Positions 44,320 to 59,424 of a stretch of DNA of 64,000 nucleotides are shown piece by piece. The translations under genes and the position numbers were made by a program. Under the pieces are notes generated by a model. That model saw only the letters and a program-made list of their open reading frames with translations, was not told where the DNA came from and searched no databases. The stretch is from positions 248,001 through 312,000 of the forward strand of contig NZ_OY764866.1 in the NCBI RefSeq assembly GCF_963668515.1, read 5' to 3'. The number at the start of each line of letters is the position of its first letter. Within the stretch, counting starts at the first letter, position 1. Source of the DNA: an uncultured Ilyobacter sp. (GTDB taxonomy: Bacteria; Fusobacteriota; Fusobacteriia; Fusobacteriales; Fusobacteriaceae).

Positions 44320-44395
44320 GCGTCACTAGCTCAGTTGGTAGAGCACACGACTTTTAATCGTGTTGTCACAGGTTCGATCCCTGTGTGACGCACCA
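44320..44395 (+). tRNA. tRNA-Lys (TTT), copy 2
   Basis: Identical over 76 bases to the minus-strand copy at 3621-3696. Encoded CCA. Confidence 0.96.
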
Positions 44396-44413
44396 CTTAA
44401 ATTTTATAATTGT

Positions 44414-44488
44414 TGGGCTGTCGCCAAGCGGTAAGGCAACGGACTTTGACTCCGTCATGCGCTGGTTCGAATCCAGCCAGCCCAGCCA
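44414..44488 (+). tRNA. tRNA-Gln (TTG)
   Basis: Acceptor TGGGCTG/CAGCCCA, T-loop GGTTCGAATCC, encoded CCA. The anticodon TTG is at 44456-44458. Confidence 0.95.
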
Positions 44489-44502
44489 TTTATAAGAGAT
44501 CT

Positions 44503-44530
44503 AACCTGTAAAAATACAGGTTTTTTTTAT
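44503..44530 (+). terminator. Terminator of the tRNA operon
   Basis: AACCTGTA (44503-44510) pairs with TACAGGTT (44515-44522), followed by TTTTTT. It overlaps the 3' end of the convergent gene at 44527. Confidence 0.85.
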
Positions 44531-44871
44531 TTCTCAACCAATAAAGTTTTCAGCTTTTTTAAATTTTCCAAGGGCCTGATTGTGAGAGTAGAACCATCTT
44601 TAAATATGAATACAAGGGATCCGATGGAATAATAATAGATAGAATCAAATTCTAGCGTATTTATGTGAAAGTCTGAAATCTCTAAAAAAATTATATGAAT
44701 AAATTCACCTTTGCTAGTAACTTTGGAGATATTAAGAGTTTGTTTTATGTTTACCTCACTTGATATAAGAGTAACTTCTACAGTGGTATTCAGAAAAAAA
44801 CTTTTTAAAATTCTTTCAACATCTAAAATTGATAAATTCATACTTTCATTAATATTTTCAAAATAATTCAT
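44527..44871 (-). CDS. Hypothetical protein
   Basis: 114 residues from ATG 44871 (GGTGTAAGG upstream); a longer TTG start at 44919 has no ribosome binding site. No recognised domain, signal or membrane segment. Alternating beta pattern (VEVTLISSEVNIKQTLNISKV, EFIHIIFLEISDFHINTLEF, SLVFIFKDGSTLTIRPLENL) suggests a small beta-rich protein. Between the tRNA operon and the divergent rRNA promoter. Confidence 0.55.
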   Translation of the reverse strand: MNYFENINESMNLSILDVERILKSFFLNTTVEVTLISSEVNIKQTLNISKVTSKGEFIHIIFLEISDFHINTLEFDSIYYYSIGSLVFIFKDGSTLTIRPLENLKKLKTLLVEK

Positions 44872-45013
44872 ATCCTTACACCACCTTAGGGATTGGAAGA
44901 TTGATACCTGTGTATTCAAAATATATAGTTGAAACCCTTTCTAAAAATATTGTAATAAAATTTGTTTAGAGTAAGTTTCATTTATAAACAACATAAAAAA
45001 ACTAAAAAAACTA

Positions 45014-45042
45014 TTGACGCCCCTTTGGAGATATGTTATTAT
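45014..45042 (+). promoter_or_regulatory. rRNA operon promoter
   Basis: TTGACG (45014-45019), 17-base spacer, TATTAT (45037-45042). Transcription would begin near 45049, giving a 220-base leader. Confidence 0.85.
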
Positions 45043-45141
45043 ACTTCTTGTCCGCGAGAGAAAAGGACGGATGAAACTCAGATGACAAGTCAGCTGAGTA
45101 CTGAAAAACATATTTGTAAACATTCTTGTTTTTCGGCAAAA

Positions 45142-46840
<1,699 letters not shown>

Positions 46841-47040
46841 CAAAGGCGCGTAAGCAACTATTGACAAAAAGGCCAGGTGAATGCAAGTGAACGTGGTCAC
46901 CATTACCAGCATGGACATTGGAAACTATATAGTAGAGAAATCAACATTAAATTTTTTTTCTGACGAAATTTTCGAGAATGAATTTATTTCATTCGAAGTA
47001 AAAAATGTCAAGAAAGAGAGTTAGCTGATGAACAATTTAG

Positions 47041-49971
<2,931 letters not shown>

Positions 49972-50077
49972 AATCTACTATATAGTTTTGAATGCCCATG
50001 GCAGACAATAAAATATGATATCTTGTGTTAATTTGAGTGTGGATTATTTCATGCGCAGAATTGATAGTTAGATAACA

Positions 50078-50196
50078 GCTTGGTGAGAATAGCTGTAGGG
50101 GTACACCTGGTCACATTCCGAACCCAGAAGTTAAGCCTGCATACGCTGAAAGTACTTGAGGGGCAGCCCTCCGGGAGGATAGGTACTTGCCAAGCT
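50078..50196 (+). rRNA. rrf: 5S ribosomal RNA and terminator
   Basis: The gene is closed by GCTTGG.../...CCAAGC pairing. The internal GGGGTACACCTGGTCACATTCCGAACCCAGAAGTTAAG pattern is the 5S signature. Directly followed by TTTTTTATTTTTT, which makes the closing stem also the operon terminator. Confidence 0.93.
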
Positions 50197-50554
50197 TTTT
50201 TTATTTTTTGGACCAAAAATAAACGAGTATTTTTATATGATACAAATTACCTAACAAATCATGTGATTAATTGTTGTATCACCTGCAATAGTTATTATTG
50301 CTAAAAATTTTAAAATATCAAAAATTTATTGCGGAAAATTATATTAACTTTAATTCTAGAGGACTTTCTTTGTGGAGGTCCTTTTTGCATTGAATATAGT
50401 TTAAATTTACAGTTGAATTTTACAGTTAACTATAAATTTCTAGACTATATCTGATAATTAGAATAAAGGAATTAAGAGGAATTAGACTCATTATACGGTA
50501 AAAATTTTTAATAGGATGCAAGAGGATGAAAATACTGTATATGGGAGGTGGCAA
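50197..50554. other. Gap between rRNA operon and gnd
   Basis: About 360 AT-rich bases. An imperfect AGGAC/GTCCT hairpin with a T run (about 50358-50388) may be a second terminator. No gene is seen; the gnd promoter is presumably near 50440-50510. Confidence 0.4.
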
Positions 50555-51472
50555 ATGAAAATAGCCATGATTGGGTTGGGAAAAATGGGTGGAAATATGG
50601 CTAAAAAACTCATAGAAAAAAAACACGATGTTATAGTTTACGACGTAAATTCTGAACTCAGAAAGGAATTTGAAGCTATAGGAGCTAAGGCTGTAGAAAG
50701 TATAGAGAGGTTATGCAAGGAAGCCGAAAAAGGAAATATTGATATAATATGGTCTATGCTTCCTGCAGGAGAGATAACTGAAAACACAATACTTGATATA
50801 TCTATGAGGTGCACAGAATCAAAAATAATAGTAGACGGAGGAAATTCATTTTATAAAAATACAGTAAAATTGGAGGAGAAGATCAGAAAAAACGGACACA
50901 CGCTGATGGATGCCGGAACCAGCGGTGGGATATGGGGATTTGAAAGAGGATACTGTTTTATGGTAGGGGGTGACAAGAGGAGTTATGACTTCATAAAACC
51001 TGTTCTTGAAGACCTTTCAAAACCTGAAGGAGGACATGAATACATGGGATCTGCAGGATCTGGACATTTTGTAAAAATGGTTCATAATGGTATAGAATAC
51101 GCTATGATGGAAGCCTTTGGAGAGGGATTTGAGATACTGAGAGAGAAGAAGGAGTTTGACTTGAATCTTGAAAAAATATCCAAGGTGTGGCAGCATGGAA
51201 GTGTTATTGATTCTTGGCTTCTAGAACTTTGTGGGGACCTTTTTGAAAAGGAAGGAAATCTAGAAGGGATAAAGGGCTATGTGGAAGATTCTGGAGAGGG
51301 GAGATGGACTGTTATGGAGAGTATAGAGGAGAGGGTTGCGGCTCCTGTTATCACTCTTTCCCTTCTTCAGAGATTCAGGTCTAGAAAAGATGAAACTTTT
51401 AGTGATAAGGTTATAGCAGGACTTAGAAATCAATTTGGGGGACATTCTGTAAAAACCAAAAAAGGAGGTTAA
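50555..51472 (+). CDS. gnd: 6-phosphogluconate dehydrogenase, short (YqeC/GndA-like) form
   Basis: 305 residues from ATG 50555 with GGGAGGTGG upstream. Oxidatively decarboxylates 6-phosphogluconate to ribulose 5-phosphate. MKIAMIGLGKMGGNMAKKL is the dinucleotide fold, MDAGTSGGIWG the substrate loop, and GHFVKMVHNGIEYAMM holds the catalytic Lys and His/Asn. The 300-residue form differs from the usual 470-residue enzyme by a short C-terminus. First gene of gnd-zwf-pgl. Confidence 0.9.
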   Translation: MKIAMIGLGKMGGNMAKKLIEKKHDVIVYDVNSELRKEFEAIGAKAVESIERLCKEAEKGNIDIIWSMLPAGEITENTILDISMRCTESKIIVDGGNSFYKNTVKLEEKIRKNGHTLMDAGTSGGIWGFERGYCFMVGGDKRSYDFIKPVLEDLSKPEGGHEYMGSAGSGHFVKMVHNGIEYAMMEAFGEGFEILREKKEFDLNLEKISKVWQHGSVIDSWLLELCGDLFEKEGNLEGIKGYVEDSGEGRWTVMESIEERVAAPVITLSLLQRFRSRKDETFSDKVIAGLRNQFGGHSVKTKKGG

Positions 51473-51478
51473 AGCTTT

Positions 51479-53047
51479 ATGGGCGGACATATCAATCTGG
51501 ATTCTATGGAGAAAGATTCTAAAAATAATGAAAAACTTCCTTTTACACTTGTAATATTTGGAGGTGCTGGAGACCTTAGCCAGAGAAAGCTGACCCCATC
51601 GCTATATAATCTTTTTATTTTAAATCAATTACACAAAGATTTTAATATTATCTCCTGTGGTATGCCTGATCTTACAGAGGAAGAGTACAGAGATATTGTA
51701 AAAACTTCTCTAAATAAATTTGTTTCTGAAAAATCAGAAAAAAACTGGGAAGGGTTTTTGGAAAAATTTCATTATGTTTCAGGGGCTTTTGACGACAAAA
51801 AAATGTATGAAAAAATTTATAAAAAATATGTGGAGTTGACTGATGAAAAAATGCAGGTCATTTTTTATCTGGCTATACCGCCACAATTTGCGCCTATTGC
51901 AATAAGTCATTTGGAAAAATCAAATCTTTGCTCTGCCATATATGAAAAAAAAATAGTTATGGAAAAACCTTTCGGTGTAGACAAAGAAAGTGCAAAAGAA
52001 TTGAACCGTACAGTTTTGGGAGTATTTGAAGAAGATGAAATTTATAGAATAGATCACTATCTAGGAAAGGAAACTGTACAAAATATATTATTTTTCAGAT
52101 TTGGAAATAGTATATTTGAACCTCTATGGAATAGAAATTTTATTGACCATGTTCAAATAACAGCGGCGGAAACCCTTGGAATAGAGCACAGGGGGAAATT
52201 TTATGAAAAGGCGGGAGTTATAAGGGATATAGTACAAAATCATGTGATGCAGCTCTTATCTCTTGTTGCTATGGAACCTCCTGCAAACTTTGATGCAGAC
52301 AGAATCAGAGATGAAAAACTAAAAGTTTTCAAGTCTATAAGGTATATGAACCGTAATTATCTAAAAAAGAACATTGTAAAAGGACAGTATGGACCTGGAA
52401 AATCTGGAGGAGAAAGTGTAGTAGGGTATACTGAGGAAAAGGATGTAGGAAAAGATTCAAAAATGGCAACATATATTGCAGGGAAATTTTATATAGATAA
52501 CTGGAGATGGGCAGATGTACCTTTCTATATAAGAGCAGGGAAAAGACTGAGAGAAAGGGTGACGGAAATCTATCTTCAGTTCAAGCAGCCGCCCCTAAAA
52601 CTTTTTGGTGATAAATATAATAAGATAGTTCCCAATGGGATTTTGATATCTATACAGCCTGAAGAAAAAATATCGGTGAGATTAAACTTGAAATATCCTG
52701 GAAGTGAGAATTTTCCCCATCCTGTGGAGATGGACTTTAACTACAAGGATCTGGCCCATATAGTCTCGCTAGATGCCTATGAGAGACTTCTTTTAGACTG
52801 TGTAAAAGGGGACCTGACCTTATTTGCAAGGCAGGATAGTATAGAGGCTATGTGGGAAGTTGTAGATTCTATAAATGAATATTTTGAACAAAGCTATCAA
52901 GGGGAACTTCCAAATTATTTCGCTGGCTCATGGGGACCTGAGAAAGCAGAAATTCTTTTAGAAAGAGATGGAAGGTGTTGGAGATTTGGGAATACCTGTG
53001 AGTTCCATGAAGAGGTGGTTTTAGATGGTAATAAAAACCAGGCATGA
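51479..53047 (+). CDS. zwf: Glucose-6-phosphate 1-dehydrogenase
   Basis: 522 residues. Oxidises glucose 6-phosphate to the lactone, making [24 protein letters not shown] (coenzyme fold), [37 protein letters not shown] (substrate and catalytic His) and [10 protein letters not shown] are all typical. It begins 6 bases after gnd, with AAAGGAGG inside the gnd end. Confidence 0.96.
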   Translation: MGGHINLDSMEKDSKNNEKLPFTLVIFGGAGDLSQRKLTPSLYNLFILNQLHKDFNIISCGMPDLTEEEYRDIVKTSLNKFVSEKSEKNWEGFLEKFHYVSGAFDDKKMYEKIYKKYVELTDEKMQVIFYLAIPPQFAPIAISHLEKSNLCSAIYEKKIVMEKPFGVDKESAKELNRTVLGVFEEDEIYRIDHYLGKETVQNILFFRFGNSIFEPLWNRNFIDHVQITAAETLGIEHRGKFYEKAGVIRDIVQNHVMQLLSLVAMEPPANFDADRIRDEKLKVFKSIRYMNRNYLKKNIVKGQYGPGKSGGESVVGYTEEKDVGKDSKMATYIAGKFYIDNWRWADVPFYIRAGKRLRERVTEIYLQFKQPPLKLFGDKYNKIVPNGILISIQPEEKISVRLNLKYPGSENFPHPVEMDFNYKDLAHIVSLDAYERLLLDCVKGDLTLFARQDSIEAMWEVVDSINEYFEQSYQGELPNYFAGSWGPEKAEILLERDGRCWRFGNTCEFHEEVVLDGNKNQA

Positions 53048-53690
53048 GAAAGAGCTTTTTGATAAAGCGGCTGAGATATTTATTGAAGAGTATAAGAGTT
53101 CTATATCAGAAAAAGGCCGTTTTTCTGTTGCATTATCTGGAGGGAGTACTCCTAAAGAACTTTTTAAACGCCTTGTAAAAATGCAAATAAATTGGAAAAA
53201 TGTGGATATTTTTATGGTCGACGAGAGATATCTACCTCCTAATCATGCAGATAGCAACTATAGACTTTTATGGGATAACCTTTTTAGTAGGATAAATATA
53301 CCGATTGAAAATCTTAGAACTATAAAATATATGGAAAGTTTGGAAATCAGCCGTATGGAATATGAAAAAGAAGTGGAAGATTTTATCAAAGGTAAAAAGA
53401 ATTCCTTTGATCTGATAGTTCTAGGAATGGGAAGGGACGGTCATACGGCCTCTCTTTTTTATGATAATCTGGAGATGACTGGAACTGTCGTGCCATCGTT
53501 AGAAAGTAAATATCATAAATACAATAGAATAAGTCTGGGTTTAGGGGTAATAAATAGTTGCAGGAAAAAAATGTTTATTTTAAAAAATGATAAAAAAGAG
53601 ATACTCAAACTAGTTTTGTCTGGAAAGGAACATCCAGCATCCTTTGTAATAAAAAATGTAATCTATATAATAAATGAAGAAGATAAGTAG
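53025..53690 (+). CDS. pgl: 6-phosphogluconolactonase
   Basis: 221 residues. Hydrolyses the lactone made by Zwf. [39 protein letters not shown] and [14 protein letters not shown] are DevB-type Pgl motifs. Its ATG overlaps the end of zwf by 23 bases, so translation is coupled. Last gene of the oxidative pentose phosphate operon. Confidence 0.94.
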   Translation: MVIKTRHEKELFDKAAEIFIEEYKSSISEKGRFSVALSGGSTPKELFKRLVKMQINWKNVDIFMVDERYLPPNHADSNYRLLWDNLFSRINIPIENLRTIKYMESLEISRMEYEKEVEDFIKGKKNSFDLIVLGMGRDGHTASLFYDNLEMTGTVVPSLESKYHKYNRISLGLGVINSCRKKMFILKNDKKEILKLVLSGKEHPASFVIKNVIYIINEEDK

Positions 53691-53717
53691 CGAAATAATA
53701 CTCGCTACTTATCTTCT
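53678..53717. terminator. Bidirectional terminator pgl/sodN
   Basis: 16-base perfect arms AGAAGATAAGTAGCGA/TCGCTACTTATCTTCT overlapping the stop codons of both convergent genes. Confidence 0.88.
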
Positions 53718-54160
53718 TTTAAATAATGATGCTGAAAATCATGAATAGAATCTTTTAATAGTTCTATATTTTTAAGGTCTGTAGATTGTTTGGTCTTCAT
53801 GGAATATACAGAGATATGGTGGAGAAGCTCTAAAGATCGAATATAATCTTTGTATTCTGGGCTATTGCTGTCTGCTGGTTTGATCCTCTGATGTAAAAAA
53901 TATTGAGAAACTATAGATTGATTCTTTTCAGCATGGATTTCTTTGGTATTTATCCAACGAACCAACTGGTTGTAATCTGGAGATTTGTCTTTTGAAATTT
54001 CAATTATTATTTTTGTAGCTTTTTCGATAGTGGCCGTGTTTTCGTAAAGTTCCTTGAATCTTAATCCATCATCATAAATTCCACAAGGAACCTCACAGTG
54101 AGCAAATAGATAATTTGGAATAAGAACAAGAAGAGAAAAAATTAAAACTAACTTGTTCAT
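53705..54160 (-). CDS. sodN: Exported nickel superoxide dismutase
   Basis: 151 residues from ATG 54160 with AGGAGGTG upstream. A Sec signal (MNKLVLIFSLLVLIPNYLFA) is followed at once by HCEVPCGIYDD, the nickel hook of NiSOD, in which His1, Cys2 and Cys6 bind Ni. Signal peptidase cleavage after FA would expose His1. The body has VRWINTKEIHAEKNQSIVSQYFLHQRIKP, the family core. In Streptomyces the hook is freed by a separate peptidase (SodX); here the signal peptide appears to do it, placing the enzyme in the periplasm. No sodX-like gene is seen. Confidence 0.9.
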   Translation of the reverse strand: MNKLVLIFSLLVLIPNYLFAHCEVPCGIYDDGLRFKELYENTATIEKATKIIIEISKDKSPDYNQLVRWINTKEIHAEKNQSIVSQYFLHQRIKPADSNSPEYKDYIRSLELLHHISVYSMKTKQSTDLKNIELLKDSIHDFQHHYLKEDK

Positions 54161-54204
54161 AAATATACACCTCCTAAATTTCAATGCAAATAGAGATAAG
54201 ATGG

Positions 54205-54699
54205 CTAACTACATCTGTTTTTATCTATATAATGAAGTAAAACATCGTCGCTATTTTTAAGACGCCTACAGATCTCCCTTGCTATGTTTAAGATCAGAAT
54301 ACTGAAAAGATTTTTGTCTTTTTTAAAAATTTTAAAAAATTCCTCTTTTGAAAGGACTATAATAACAGTGTTTTCACATGCAACGGCCGATACTACATGG
54401 GGCTGTCTACTGAGAACGGAAGCCTCCCCTATACAATTTCCCTCACCGAATTCAAAAATCTGATAAGGGGTCATGTCCACCTCCTCTATAAAGCGAACCC
54501 TTCCCTTCTGTATGATATATATATTAGATGGGACTTCACCCTGTCTGAAAATATACTCCCCTTTTTTATAATTGGACTGTTTTAAAATTTTAAAAAGAAA
54601 ATAAAGCTGCTTATCATCTAGTCCCCCAAAAATAGAGATTCTATTTAGAATTGGAAGGAGATTTTCTATATCTAGCAGTGGTATGAGCTCTTTTGACAT
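54205..54699 (-). CDS. Stand-alone cyclic-nucleotide-binding (Crp-like sensor) protein without HTH
   Basis: 164 residues from ATG 54699 (GAGGTG upstream). A CAP effector domain covers most of it: GLDDKQLYFLFKILKQSNYKKGEYIFRQGEVPSNIYIIQKG, FGEGNCIGEASVLSRQPHVVSAVA. The chain ends after IAREICRRLKNSDDVLLHYIDKNRCS, with no DNA-binding wing. It may sense a nucleotide and act on a partner. It precedes sodN on the same strand (44 bases between), so possibly co-transcribed. Confidence 0.85.
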   Translation of the reverse strand: MSKELIPLLDIENLLPILNRISIFGGLDDKQLYFLFKILKQSNYKKGEYIFRQGEVPSNIYIIQKGRVRFIEEVDMTPYQIFEFGEGNCIGEASVLSRQPHVVSAVACENTVIIVLSKEEFFKIFKKDKNLFSILILNIAREICRRLKNSDDVLLHYIDKNRCS

Positions 54700-54770
54700 G
54701 ACTATCACCTCTTCAGTTTCTAAACTAATGTACATTCTATGTTGGAAATTTCCTCTTAATGTATAAAAAA

Positions 54771-54792
54771 AAGAGGTGCACGAGCACCCCTT
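54771..54792 (-). terminator. Terminator of clpB
   Basis: On the minus strand GGGGTGC-TCGT-GCACCTC followed by TTTTTTTTA, overlapping the clpB stop. Confidence 0.85.
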
Positions 54793-57358
54793 AATTTATA
54801 GAAAAATCCAAATTTCCCTTTGAAAAATCCACTGTAATCTTACTGTTGTCAGGAACATCTCCTTTTAGAAGCATTTTTGCAAGTTTTGTTTCTAGCTCCC
54901 TTTGAATAAAACGCTTAAGTGGTCTTGCACCGTAGTGCGGATCAAAGGAAGTCTCTGCCATATACTTTATAGCTTTATCTGTAAATTTAAGAGTAATATA
55001 ACGCTCTTCTAGTTTCTTGTTTATATCTGACAGTATAAGTCTCACTATATTCTCTACTGCTTCTAAATCCAAAGCCTTAAATATAATTGTGTCGTCAACT
55101 CTGTTTAGAAACTCCGGTTTGAAATTTGTTTTTAATATATCCATCACTGATTTTTTCGTATTATCAGAAAGGTCAGGATCTTGTATTATAAACTGACTTC
55201 CGATGTTTGAAGTCATAATAACAAGGGTATTTTTAAAGTTTACAACCTTTCCCTTTCCATCAGTGAGTCTTCCGTCGTCTAAAACTTGCAAAAGGACGTT
55301 GAATACATCAGGATGTGCCTTTTCAATTTCATCTAAAAGTATAACTGAATATGGCTTTCTTCTTATGGATTCTGTGAGCTGCCCCCCCTCTTCATATCCT
55401 ACATAACCAGGAGGTGCCCCTATAAGCCTTGTGACAGAAAATTTATCCATGTATTCACTCATATCCACCCTTACAACATTGTCCTCGTCGTCAAAAAGGT
55501 TATATGCCAATGATTTGGCAAGATATGTTTTACCAACACCTGTAGGTCCTAAAAATATAAATGAACCCATTGGACGGTTTGGATCTTTCAGACCTGCCCT
55601 GGATCTTATGATTGTATTAGCTACTGCTTTTATAGCTTCTTCCTGACCTATAACTCTTTCCTTAAGAGAATCTTCTAAATGAAGGATTTTTTCTCTTTCT
55701 CCTTCCATCAGCTTAGATAGAGGGATTCCTGTCCAACGGGCCACTATATCGGCTATCTCTTCAGCAGTAACCTCCTGTTTTAAAAGTTTTGTAGTATTGT
55801 TACCTTTTTCGAGTTTTTCTTCCTGGAGTTTTAATTCTTTTTCAAGAGAAGCCATTTTTCCATATTTTAACTCTGCTAATTTGTTTAGATCATAATCTCT
55901 CTCTGCTTTTTCTACCTCTAGCTGAACTTCCTCGATTTTCTTTTTGATATCTTTTATACTGGAAATTTCATTTTTTTCTAGGTCCCATTGGGACTTTAAT
56001 ATGGATTTTTTTGAGTTTAATTCAGAAAGTTCTTTTTCTAAAATTCCAAGTCGTTCCTGGGATCCTTTATCTTTTTCTTTTTTTAGTGCTTCTTTTTCAA
56101 TTTCTAGCTGTAGAGCTCTTCTGGTTAGTTCATCTAGTTCGTTGGGCATAGAATCTATTTCTGTCCTTATCATGGCAGCAGCTTCGTCAATCAGGTCTAT
56201 GGCCTTGTCAGGAAGGAATCTGTCACTTATATATCTGTGGCTCAGTGTAGAAGCAGCAACTATGGCAGCATCGCTTATTCTGATACCATGATAAACTTCA
56301 TATTTCTCCTTTAGACCTCTCAGTATTGAAATTGTATCTTCCACATCTGGTTCATCTACCATTATGGTCTGAAACCTTCTTTCTAGTGCAGCATCTTTTT
56401 CCATGTGTTTTCGGTATTCGTCCACAGTTGTAGCCCCTATAACCCTGGCCTCCCCTCTTGCCAACATAGGTTTTAGGATATTTCCGGCATCCATGGCACC
56501 ATCTGTTTTTCCCGCCCCTACAATGGTGTGGATTTCGTCTATAAACAGAATAATATTTCCATTGGACTCCTCCACCTCTTTGAGGACAGCTTTCAGCCTC
56601 TCCTCAAATTCTCCCCGGAATTTTGCTCCTGCAATAAGAGCACCCATATCCAGAGAGAAGATAGTCTTTTCCTTGAGGGAATCAGGGACATCCCCCTTAA
56701 GAATTCTCTGGGCCAGTCCTTCCACTATTGCAGTTTTACCAACCCCCGGGTCCCCTATAAGAATGGGATTGTTTTTTGTTCTTCTAGAAAGGATCTGGAT
56801 CGCCCTTCTTATCTCGGAATCTCTTCCTATAATTGGATCCAGCTTTCCTTTTTTAGCTAGTTCCACAAGATCTTTTCCATATTTTGAAAGGGCTTCAAAC
56901 TTACCCTCTGGATTTGGAGAGTCCACTTTTTGGCTTCCTCTTGCTTCAGAGAGGACTTTTTCAAACTCTTTAGAGTCTATCCCAATCCGCTTTAAAAGGG
57001 GGAGGTTTTTTAGGAGAGCCTTGAAAAGATGCTCTACACTGATATAAGAATCCCCCATTTTTTTCATAATATCTTCAGCTTCCATTACTATCCTGTTGGT
57101 GGTAGCTTCAAATGACAAATTTCCCTGGAACTCAACTTCTACTTTTGGGTATTTGTCCAGTTCATTTTGAACTTCTTTCACCAGAGAATTTAAATTCAGA
57201 CCCATTTTTTCAAGAAGTCTTGGGATAAGGCCGTCATTTTGTGTCATGAGAGCCAGGGCGAGATGCTCAGGTTTAATGTTTGTGTGCTTGTATTTTAAGG
57301 CGTAATTGTGAGCGTCATTTATGGCAAGAACTGATTTTTCTGTGTATTTATCATTCAT
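54791..57358 (-). CDS. clpB: Disaggregase ClpB
   Basis: 855 residues from ATG 57358 (AGGAGG upstream). Hexameric AAA+ chaperone that resolves protein aggregates with DnaK. N domain ([15 protein letters not shown]), NBD1 with [13 protein letters not shown], a coiled-coil middle domain (about 400-530), NBD2 with [14 protein letters not shown], and [19 protein letters not shown] operator stands 24 bases upstream of the start, which predicts HrcA heat-shock control. Confidence 0.97.
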   Translation of the reverse strand: MNDKYTEKSVLAINDAHNYALKYKHTNIKPEHLALALMTQNDGLIPRLLEKMGLNLNSLVKEVQNELDKYPKVEVEFQGNLSFEATTNRIVMEAEDIMKKMGDSYISVEHLFKALLKNLPLLKRIGIDSKEFEKVLSEARGSQKVDSPNPEGKFEALSKYGKDLVELAKKGKLDPIIGRDSEIRRAIQILSRRTKNNPILIGDPGVGKTAIVEGLAQRILKGDVPDSLKEKTIFSLDMGALIAGAKFRGEFEERLKAVLKEVEESNGNIILFIDEIHTIVGAGKTDGAMDAGNILKPMLARGEARVIGATTVDEYRKHMEKDAALERRFQTIMVDEPDVEDTISILRGLKEKYEVYHGIRISDAAIVAASTLSHRYISDRFLPDKAIDLIDEAAAMIRTEIDSMPNELDELTRRALQLEIEKEALKKEKDKGSQERLGILEKELSELNSKKSILKSQWDLEKNEISSIKDIKKKIEEVQLEVEKAERDYDLNKLAELKYGKMASLEKELKLQEEKLEKGNNTTKLLKQEVTAEEIADIVARWTGIPLSKLMEGEREKILHLEDSLKERVIGQEEAIKAVANTIIRSRAGLKDPNRPMGSFIFLGPTGVGKTYLAKSLAYNLFDDEDNVVRVDMSEYMDKFSVTRLIGAPPGYVGYEEGGQLTESIRRKPYSVILLDEIEKAHPDVFNVLLQVLDDGRLTDGKGKVVNFKNTLVIMTSNIGSQFIIQDPDLSDNTKKSVMDILKTNFKPEFLNRVDDTIIFKALDLEAVENIVRLILSDINKKLEERYITLKFTDKAIKYMAETSFDPHYGARPLKRFIQRELETKLAKMLLKGDVPDNSKITVDFSKGNLDFSIN

Positions 57359-57381
57359 AGAAAACCTCCTTTTATATTTTG

Positions 57382-57408
57382 TTAGCACTTTCAATAGATG
57401 AGTGCTAA
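57382..57408 (-). promoter_or_regulatory. CIRCE operator (HrcA site) of clpB
   Basis: TTAGCACTC-N9-AAGTGCTAA on the minus strand, one mismatch from the CIRCE consensus TTAGCACTC-N9-GAGTGCTAA. Confidence 0.92.
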
Positions 57409-57586
57409 AGTTATTGTATCTAATATATAATTTTTTTGCAAAAAAGTCAAGAAACTGAGTTTAAGTTTTTTTTAAACTTATGTTTTTAAAAAAAGTTCTT
57501 TAAAGTATTAATCATATGATTATTCAAAGGGAAAAATGAAAATCCTGTAAAGATAGAAAGAAGAATAGTATCAAAAAAATAAAAAA

Positions 57587-57612
57587 AGCTGCTGAAATGT
57601 TTCAGCAGCTAA
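57587..57612 (-). terminator. Terminator of guaB
   Basis: AGCTGCTGAAA-TG-TTTCAGCAGCT perfect stem with A/T tracts on both sides, just past the guaB stop. Confidence 0.9.
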
Positions 57613-57617
57613 AAAAT

Positions 57618-59081
57618 TTATTTATGATAGTTTGGGGCTTCTTTTGTGATGTTTATATCGTGAGGATGTGATTCTATCAATCCAGAACCTGTTATTTTTA
57701 CAAACTTACCATTTTTCTTAAGATCTTCTATAGTGGCAGTACCACAGTATCCCATACCTGCCCTTAGTCCACCTGTAAGTTGGAAAATTACATCTTCTAA
57801 CTTCCCTTTGTAAGCAACCCTTCCCTCTATACCTTCAGGAACAAGTTTTTTTGCCTCAGATTCTTTTTGGAAATATCTGTCGCTTGAACCTCTCTTCATT
57901 GCAGCAAGAGACCCCATTCCTACATATACTTTAAATCTTCTTCCTTCAAATATGATTTCCTCACCAGGGGCTTCTTCTGTACCGGCTAAAAGTCCTCCGA
58001 TCATAACACAGTCAGCACCTGCAGCAATGGATTTTACAATATCCCCAGAAAGTTTTATTCCGCCATCGGCGATGACTCCGACACCTCTTTCTTTACAAAC
58101 TTCGTATACATCATTTATAGCCGATATCTGAGGAACTCCGACACCAGCGACAACTCTAGTAGTACAGATAGAGCCAGGCCCTACTCCTACCTTTACTGCA
58201 CTTGCCCCTGCATCAGCAAGGTCCATAGCAGCCTCGGCAGTTACGATGTTTCCGCCGATAATATCAAGATCAGGAAATGTTTCTCTGATTTTTCTTACAG
58301 TTTGGATTACACCGTTAGAGTGTCCATGAGCAGAGTCTACAGTAATTATATCTACCCCTGATTTTACAAGTGCGGCCACTCTTTCTAAAGTGTCAGCTCC
58401 GACACCTACAGCACCACCTACTCTAAGTCTTCCACGAGAGTCCTTGCATGCATTTGGATATTCCTCTATATTATCTATATCTTTTATTGTGATAAGTCCC
58501 ATAAGCTTAGAATTTTCATCTACTATTGGGAGCTTTTCTATCCTGTTTTCCAAAAGGATCTCTTTTGCTTCATCAAGAGTAGTACCTACAGAAGCCGTTA
58601 TAAGATTTTCTTTTGTCATTATAGTTTCTACTTTTTTGCTTAAATCTTTTCTGTATTTCAGATCTCTGTTTGTTATTATTCCCACTAAAGTTCCGTCGTT
58701 TTCTACTACAGGTAGTCCAGAGATTCTGTATTTACCCATTATGCCATCAGCATCTGCAAGGGTAGATTCCCTGTTGAGAGTTATAGGATCTGTGATCATA
58801 CCACTTTCATTTCTTTTAACTTTGTCTATCTCAGCAGCCTGTTCTTCGATGGACATGTTTTTGTGGATAAATCCCAAACCTCCCTGTCTTGCTAAGGCGA
58901 TTGCTAACTTTGCTTCTGTAACAGTGTCCATGGCAGCACTTAAAACCGGGACGTTTAATTCTATATTTTTTGTAATTTTTGTTTTGAGCGAAACTTCATT
59001 TGGTAAGATATCAGATTTTTGTGGTACCAATAGAACGTCGTCAAAAGTTATAGCCTCTTTGATAATTTTTCCATTCAACAT
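57618..59081 (-). CDS. guaB: IMP dehydrogenase
   Basis: 487 residues. Oxidises IMP to XMP, the committed step to guanine nucleotides. N-terminal [20 protein letters not shown], a CBS pair (about 95-205), then the barrel with [39 protein letters not shown] (catalytic Cys loop) and [25 protein letters not shown] flap. Full length, ATG 59081 after AGGAGG. Leader carries a guanine riboswitch. Confidence 0.97.
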   Translation of the reverse strand: MLNGKIIKEAITFDDVLLVPQKSDILPNEVSLKTKITKNIELNVPVLSAAMDTVTEAKLAIALARQGGLGFIHKNMSIEEQAAEIDKVKRNESGMITDPITLNRESTLADADGIMGKYRISGLPVVENDGTLVGIITNRDLKYRKDLSKKVETIMTKENLITASVGTTLDEAKEILLENRIEKLPIVDENSKLMGLITIKDIDNIEEYPNACKDSRGRLRVGGAVGVGADTLERVAALVKSGVDIITVDSAHGHSNGVIQTVRKIRETFPDLDIIGGNIVTAEAAMDLADAGASAVKVGVGPGSICTTRVVAGVGVPQISAINDVYEVCKERGVGVIADGGIKLSGDIVKSIAAGADCVMIGGLLAGTEEAPGEEIIFEGRRFKVYVGMGSLAAMKRGSSDRYFQKESEAKKLVPEGIEGRVAYKGKLEDVIFQLTGGLRAGMGYCGTATIEDLKKNGKFVKITGSGLIESHPHDINITKEAPNYHK

Positions 59082-59100
59082 GAACTGAATTCCTCCTTAA

Positions 59101-59262
59101 CATAAATTAAGTTTAATAAAAAGAGGCCGAGTTTAAACTCCACCCTGCTAAGTTGGTGAAAGAATAGACTCAGGCCTAAAATTTGCTGAACCGCTTTCAC
59201 TCATAGAGATTAATTTTAGGTTAATCGTAGATACACTGCACCCTATTAGCAGCTTATATGAG
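59101..59262 (-). promoter_or_regulatory. Purine (guanine-type) riboswitch and attenuator of guaB
   Basis: Aptamer at 59200-59262 (minus): CTCATATAAGCTGC...GTATCTACG...CTCTATGAG, the same plan as for guaA, again with C before the 3' P1 strand and A at the U48 position. Expression platform: AGGCCTGAGT pairs with ACTCGGCCT (one bulge) followed by CTTTTTATT, a strong terminator ending near 59110. Confidence 0.87.
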
Positions 59263-59424
59263 AAAAAAAATTTTTATTGTAATATATTGGAATGATCTTA
59301 CCACAAAAGACAATTGTTGTCAATAACAGAAAAATAGACTTTATCTTTTAAAAGGTATCCTTTTCAGGTATAGATTATTAGGAGGTGCAGTGTTGTAGAA
59401 CAAAGTTAGGTATCTGCAGTAAAA

